Shown: piece by piece, positions 60,359 to 64,000 of the stretch
Layout: each line of letters begins with the position of its first letter
How positions within the stretch are numbered: the stretch's first letter is position 1
Assembly: GCF_900142445.1 (NCBI RefSeq)
Contig: NZ_FRAV01000002.1
Span: 62,001-126,000 of the forward strand
Direction: 5' to 3'
Source of the DNA: Chryseobacterium polytrichastri
GTDB lineage: Bacteria > Bacteroidota > Bacteroidia > Flavobacteriales > Weeksellaceae
Length of the DNA: 64,000 bases
Made by a program: the position numbers and the translations under genes
Notes under the pieces: model-generated
The model's database searches: none
Seen by the model: only the letters and a program-made list of their open reading frames with translations
What the model was told of the DNA's origin: nothing

Positions 60359-60910
60359 ATGAAAATTTTAGCAGTAGCAGGAAGTAATTCTGATGTATCA
60401 ATCAATAGACAATTGGTAACGTATGCCACAACATTATTCGAAAACGTAGAAGTAGAAATTGTTGACATGAACGATTTTGAAATGCCAATTTACAAACATC
60501 AAAGAGAAGTAGAAAGCGGAATTCCTCAGCAAGCGCAAGATTTTGCATCGAAAATTGACAGTGCAGATGTTCTTTTGGTTGCCCTTTCTGAGCATAACGG
60601 AACGTATTCTACAGCATTTAAAAATGTGTTCGACTGGACTTCAAGAATCAAACCAAGAACAGTTTGGAACGAAGTTCCAATGTTATTGATGGCTACAGCT
60701 CCAGGAGGAAGAGGTGGATTAGGTGTTTTGGAAGCAGCAGAAAAACGTTTTCCGTCACATGGAGGAAATATCGTTGATACCTTCACACTTCCTTTCTTTA
60801 ATGATAATTTTGACAAATCGGCTCAGAAGATTTCCAATGAAGAGAAAGACAGCGAATTAAGAGAAAAAATTCAGAAGATTTCGGCTATTGAATCGATCCT
60901 TGAAAAATAG
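60359..60910 (+). CDS. NADPH-dependent FMN reductase family protein
   Basis: 183 residues, flavodoxin fold. FMN-binding AGSNSDVSINRQL at residues 7-19, then VEIVDMNDFEMPIY, VLLVALSEHNGTYSTAFKNVFDWTSR and LMATAPGGRGG, the order found in NAD(P)H:quinone/FMN reductases of the ArsH/YwqN group. Possibly part of a quinone-stress set with the pirin and azoR, all within 3 kb. Confidence 0.85.
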   Translation: MKILAVAGSNSDVSINRQLVTYATTLFENVEVEIVDMNDFEMPIYKHQREVESGIPQQAQDFASKIDSADVLLVALSEHNGTYSTAFKNVFDWTSRIKPRTVWNEVPMLLMATAPGGRGGLGVLEAAEKRFPSHGGNIVDTFTLPFFNDNFDKSAQKISNEEKDSELREKIQKISAIESILEK

Positions 60911-60911
60911 G

Positions 60912-60942
60912 TTTGAATATTAATTTAAAATTAATATCTTTG
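60912..60942 (+). promoter_or_regulatory. Perfect promoter of a short transcript upstream of purM
   Basis: TTTG, 19 bp, TATCTTTG, with no mismatch to the Bacteroidota consensus. It drives the 24-codon frame and terminator that follow. Confidence 0.8.
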
Positions 60943-60956
60943 CAAAAAGAAAAAAG

Positions 60957-61031
60957 ATGAAAATTCAGTCTACCTTCAAAGAATGTTTCTCCATAAAAGG
61001 AAAAACTGTGGGCACTGAAATTCTGAGATAA
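60957..61031 (+). CDS. Possible 24-residue leader peptide upstream of purM
   Basis: A short frame (MKIQSTFKECFSIKGK and eight more residues) starting about 15 bp after a perfect promoter and ending 8 bp before a strong terminator. The A-rich stretch before the ATG is typical of Bacteroidota translation starts. It could be a leader peptide, a small regulatory RNA with a chance frame, or a real microprotein. No codon bias for one amino acid is obvious, so classic attenuation is not evident. Confidence 0.4.
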   Translation: MKIQSTFKECFSIKGKTVGTEILR

Positions 61032-61038
61032 AATAACG

Positions 61039-61070
61039 GCCGATAATCTACCAAGATTGTCGGCTTTTTT
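61039..61070 (+). terminator. Terminator of the short transcript upstream of purM
   Basis: An 11-bp stem GCCGATAATCT / AGATTGTCGGC (one wobble pair), a 4-base loop and six T residues. Confidence 0.9.
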
Positions 61071-61185
61071 ATTTTCTAAAATTGATATAAAAAGTATATA
61101 AATAAAAGACAAAAAGACATCGGACGTCAGATACCAGACTAATGGTCTGAAATCTGAAATCTAACATCTAATATCTAAATAAAAC

Positions 61186-62178
61186 ATGAGCAACACGTAC
61201 AAATCAGCAGGAGTAGACAAAGAAGAAGGATACAAAACCGTTGACAAGATCAAAAAAGCGGTTGGTGAAACCCACAATTCCAATGTATTGAATCATTTGG
61301 GAAGTTTTGGTGCTTTCTACGAGATTGGAGGATACAAAAATCCTGTTTTGGTTTCAGGAACTGATGGAGTAGGAACGAAGCTTAAAGTAGCTTTAGATTC
61401 TAAAAAATACGATTCTATCGGGGTAGATTGTTTTGCAATGTGTGCGAATGACATTCTTTGTCACGGTGCAAAACCATTGTTCTTTTTAGATTATTTGGCT
61501 TGCGGAAAATTAGATTCTGAAATCGCTGCTGAGATTGTTTTAGGAATGGTAGCAGCTTGTAAAGACAATAACTGTGCATTGATTGGTGGTGAAACTGCTG
61601 AAATGCCGGGAATGTACAAGCCGGGAGATTATGATGTTGCAGGATTCTGTGTAGGAATTGTTGAAAAAGATCAGATTATCGACGGTTCTAAAATCAAACC
61701 GGGTGACAAAATCATTGCATTGCCAAGTTCAGGATTTCACTCAAACGGATTCTCTTTAGTAAGAAAAGTATTCCCTGATTTCAACGAAGAATTTGAGGGG
61801 AAACCTTTATATGAAACACTTTTAGTTCCAACAAGATTATATTATAAAGATATTCACAAAGTGATTGAAGAAGTACAGGTTGCCGGTATTGCTCACATCA
61901 CAGGAGGTGGATTGTACGAAAACATTCCGAGAATTATCGGTGATGGATTATGTGCGACTATTGATGCTTCAACAATCAAGATTCCAAGTATTATGCTGGA
62001 ATTGGAAAAAAGAGGTGGTGTAGCGCGTGAAGAAATGTTTGGAACATTCAATATGGGTGTTGGAATGATCGTTGTGGTTGATCCGGAACATGCAGAAAAA
62101 GTATTACACCTTCTGGATGATGCTTACGAAATCGGAGAAATTACAGAAGGAAGTGAAAAAATAGATTTAAAATTTTAG
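61186..62178 (+). CDS. purM: Phosphoribosylformylglycinamidine cyclo-ligase
   Basis: Forms AIR from FGAM with ATP, step five of purine synthesis. The 330-residue protein has SYKSAGVD-like TYKSAGVDKEEGY, the VSGTDGVGTKL motif, SIGVDCFAMCANDILCHGAKPLFFLDY, GGETAEMPGMY, LPSSGFHSNGFSLVR and ITGGGLYENIPR, all characteristic of PurM. The 115 bp before it contain a run of short direct repeats (variations of TCTGAAATC and ATCTAA) after the terminator. purN and purH follow, each separated by dispersed repeats. Confidence 0.96.
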   Translation: MSNTYKSAGVDKEEGYKTVDKIKKAVGETHNSNVLNHLGSFGAFYEIGGYKNPVLVSGTDGVGTKLKVALDSKKYDSIGVDCFAMCANDILCHGAKPLFFLDYLACGKLDSEIAAEIVLGMVAACKDNNCALIGGETAEMPGMYKPGDYDVAGFCVGIVEKDQIIDGSKIKPGDKIIALPSSGFHSNGFSLVRKVFPDFNEEFEGKPLYETLLVPTRLYYKDIHKVIEEVQVAGIAHITGGGLYENIPRIIGDGLCATIDASTIKIPSIMLELEKRGGVAREEMFGTFNMGVGMIVVVDPEHAEKVLHLLDDAYEIGEITEGSEKIDLKF

Positions 62179-62272
62179 GAGCTTAATCCCGCTTTCCACT
62201 GTATCTTTTTTATTACGGCCTCCGCTTCGCTCCGGCCGCAACAAAAAAGGAGGCCGTTGCAATCGGGGCTAG
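62178..62272. repeat. Dispersed repeat ending in CAATCGGGGCTAG, second copy
   Basis: It begins GGAGCTTAATCCCGCTTTCC immediately at the purM stop and ends GCAATCGGGGCTAG. Inside is a GC-rich hairpin, GGCCTCC pairing with GGAGGCC around CGCTTCGCTCCGGCCGC. Same family as 59286-59355. Confidence 0.75.
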
Positions 62273-62286
62273 TAAATAATATAGAA

Positions 62287-62319
62287 AGCTTTGTCAAGGT
62301 TTCGAATCTTGACAAGGCT
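62287..62319. repeat. Short inverted repeat (TTGTCAAG type)
   Basis: AGCTTTGTCAAG pairs with CTTGACAAGGCT (one wobble) around a 9-base loop, 12 bp before the purN start codon. This position could affect purN translation. Confidence 0.6.
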
Positions 62320-62331
62320 CACAAAATAAAC

Positions 62332-62895
62332 ATGAAAAACATAGTTATACTTGTTTCAGGTTCAGGATCCAATCTTCAAAGAATTATTGATACCATTGAT
62401 AATGGAGAAATCCAGAATGCAAAAGTATCTTTAGTTGTTGCCGACAGAGAATGTTACGGACTGGAAAGAGCTAAAAATCACAATATAGAAACCGTTCTGA
62501 TTCCGAGAGGAAAAAACTTCAGCAGCGAATTGAGTACTATTATTCCTGAAAATACAGACTTAATTGTATTGGCAGGATTTTTATCCATTCTAAAACCTGA
62601 GTTTTGTGAAAACTGGAGCGGAAAAATAGTCAATATCCATCCTGCTTTGCTTCCAAAATTCGGAGGAAAAGGAATGTGGGGACATCATGTTCACCATGCG
62701 GTTATTGAAGCTAAAGAAAAAGAAAGTGGAGCAACGGTACATTTTGTAACTCCGGGAATTGATGAAGGAGAAGCTATTCTTCAAAAATCATTCGCAGTAA
62801 CAGAAGACGATACTCCCGAAACGGTGGCTGAAAAAGTTCATTTAGTTGAATATGAAATTTTCCCAATAGCGATTAATAAAGTATTAGGAAACTAA
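62332..62895 (+). CDS. purN: Phosphoribosylglycinamide formyltransferase
   Basis: Transfers the formyl group of 10-formyl-THF to GAR. 187 residues from the start at 62332, where the first strand MKNIVILVSGSGSNLQRI begins; an in-frame ATG at 62257 lies inside repeat DNA. Catalytic residues: Asn in KIVNIHPALLPKF, His in NIHP, Asp in GIDEGEAI, which are the Asn-His-Asp triad of PurN. Length is normal for the family. Confidence 0.95.
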   Translation: MKNIVILVSGSGSNLQRIIDTIDNGEIQNAKVSLVVADRECYGLERAKNHNIETVLIPRGKNFSSELSTIIPENTDLIVLAGFLSILKPEFCENWSGKIVNIHPALLPKFGGKGMWGHHVHHAVIEAKEKESGATVHFVTPGIDEGEAILQKSFAVTEDDTPETVAEKVHLVEYEIFPIAINKVLGN

Positions 62896-63251
62896 TTAAA
62901 CCTTTACTGAGTCAAAAGCCTTTGCGAACTTAAAAATATTCAGTATTAAAAGAAAGCCTAGTGCTATTTGCGTTAAAAAAATATCATACTGTTTGTTATT
63001 CCGGAGGAATCTAAGTATAGTTGAGATGCTTTCAGCATGATAACAGGACGTAAAAAAGCAAAAATATTTAGTATTAAAGCTGTCATGCTGAGCGAAGTCG
63101 AAGCATCTCTTTAATCCAATTAAAAAACACATTTAGATTTAAAATATTTCGAAAAAAAAGCAAAAATCTAAGTAAAATAAAGTAAAATCGGAGGTGAAAG
63201 ACCCGGTTTACAGTTTGAAATAGCTGTGAAAAGTAAAAAATTGAAAGTAAA
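62896..63251. repeat. Gap between purN and purH filled with dispersed repeats
   Basis: It contains TTGAGATGCTTTCAGCATGA (63023-63042) and its imperfect inverse GTCATGCTGAGC...AAGCATCTC (63082-63112), the latter with an extra GCGAAGTCG segment. It also holds CTTTGCGAAC/TTTGCG fragments, an AAAAATATT.AGTATTAAA direct repeat, and a TTATTCCGGAGGAATCTAA segment like the one near 25978. No gene supported. The purH promoter should lie in the last 60 bp. Confidence 0.6.
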
Positions 63252-64000
63252 ATGAGTAAAAAGAGAGTTTTAATCAGTGTTTCTGACAAAGGCGGATTGA
63301 TAGAATTTGCACAGTTTTTGGAAGCCCAGAATTATGAATTGATTTCTACAGGAGGGACATTCAAACATTTGAAAGATGCTGGTTTAAATCCAATTCAGAT
63401 TGATGAAGTTACTAATTTCCCTGAAATGTTGGATGGTAGAGTAAAAACTTTACACCCGAAAGTTCACGGAGGTTTGTTGGCTGTTCGTTCAAATGAAGAA
63501 CACATGCAGACGGTTCAGGAACATGGAATTGATTTGATTGACATGGTAATTGTAAATCTTTATCCTTTCTTTGAAAATGTTAACAAAGACATTTCATTAC
63601 ACGAAAAGGTAGAGTTTATTGATATCGGAGGTCCGTCAATGCTTCGTTCGGCAGCTAAGAATTTTGATTCTGTAACAGTAATTACTGATGTTGAAGATTA
63701 CGCAACAGTAAAAATTGAAATGGAGCAGAATGGTGACACATACATTGAAACGCGTAAAAAATTAGCGGGTAAAGTATTCAATCTTACTTCTGCTTATGAT
63801 GCGGCTATTTCAAGAATGCTTTTAGAAGAAGATTATCCAACTTATCTGAATGCATCTTACAAAAAAGTTGCTGACCTGAGATATGGTGAAAACCCACATC
63901 AGACAGCTGCTTACTATGTTTCTACTTTCGAGAACGGAGCAATGAAAGATTTCGAACAACTGGGAGGTAAAGAATTATCTTTCAATAATCTTCGTGATAT
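63252..64000 (+). CDS. purH: Bifunctional AICAR formyltransferase / IMP cyclohydrolase, 5' part
   Basis: The last two steps of IMP synthesis. The gene starts at 63252 ([20 protein letters not shown]) and runs off the right edge after about 249 codons. Visible are the IMP cyclohydrolase domain (about 1-150), with [28 protein letters not shown] and [12 protein letters not shown], and the start of the formyltransferase domain with [14 protein letters not shown] (Lys-His region starting here as in other PurH). It completes a purM-purN-purH set. Confidence 0.95.
   Translation, partial: MSKKRVLISVSDKGGLIEFAQFLEAQNYELISTGGTFKHLKDAGLNPIQIDEVTNFPEMLDGRVKTLHPKVHGGLLAVRSNEEHMQTVQEHGIDLIDMVIVNLYPFFENVNKDISLHEKVEFIDIGGPSMLRSAAKNFDSVTVITDVEDYATVKIEMEQNGDTYIETRKKLAGKVFNLTSAYDAAISRMLLEEDYPTYLNASYKKVADLRYGENPHQTAAYYVSTFENGAMKDFEQLGGKELSFNNLRD

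Noticed and set aside
61020..61035. CTGAGA as part of a TPP riboswitch upstream of purM
   Set aside because: The other TPP motif parts and the pairing regions are missing, and purM is not a thiamine gene.
61115..61182. Short spaced repeats before purM as a CRISPR-like array
   Set aside because: The units (TCTGAAATC, ATCTAA variants) are under 12 bp and imperfect with no spacers of constant size. No cas genes are in the window.

Overview
The window is AT-rich and dense with genes. It looks like chromosomal DNA of a flavobacterium, most likely Chryseobacterium or a close relative in the Weeksellaceae. The evidence is Bacteroidota-type promoters (TTTG, 19-21 bp, TAnnTTTG), a short serA, DUF2339 and DUF4349 proteins, a GH97 enzyme, secreted proteins with a VGI-type amino terminus, VgrG/TssD proteins of the Bacteroidota type VI secretion system (T6SS), and dispersed intergenic inverted repeats. 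The genus is inferred from family resemblance only.

Layout. 1-18 kb: housekeeping genes (idi, serA, mscL, the NAD(P)HX repair fusion, lgt-yidD, rarA, pheA, dnaA, a low-molecular-weight phosphatase, an RsmI-like methylase) mixed with membrane and secreted proteins of unknown role. 18-29 kb: a DUF4349 lipoprotein, a DUF2891 protein, an AraC regulator followed by a TolC-HlyD-MFS efflux operon, then a TonB-dependent receptor and a siderophore-interacting reductase. 29-37.5 kb: an AAA+/VWA pair, small unknown proteins, a methyltransferase and metG.

37.7-50.7 kb is the most unusual part. It is a T6SS tube/spike and effector island, almost all on the minus strand: tssD (Hcp), a full vgrG, and then three effector-immunity units. 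Two of the units begin with a broken-off copy of the vgrG 3' end that is nearly identical over up to 241 bp to the intact gene. Unit 1 has a candidate caspase-like effector and a membrane protein. Unit 2 has a 514-residue effector and a leucine-rich-repeat lipoprotein. Unit 3 has a 508-residue effector with a HEIGH zinc-protease motif and a small lipoprotein. Behind unit 3 lie an orphan protease module with a mutated zinc ligand and a row of related lipoproteins, some broken by stop codons. This resembles displacement of toxin cassettes in polymorphic toxin loci. No core T6SS sheath or baseplate genes are in the window.

51-64 kb: a GH97 glucosidase, an aspartoacylase-like peptidase, an NTF2-like protein, a GMC oxidoreductase-MFS operon, azoR divergent from an HxlR regulator, a pirin and an FMN reductase, then purM, purN and the start of purH separated by dispersed repeats. 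A short promoter-ORF-terminator unit lies just upstream of purM.
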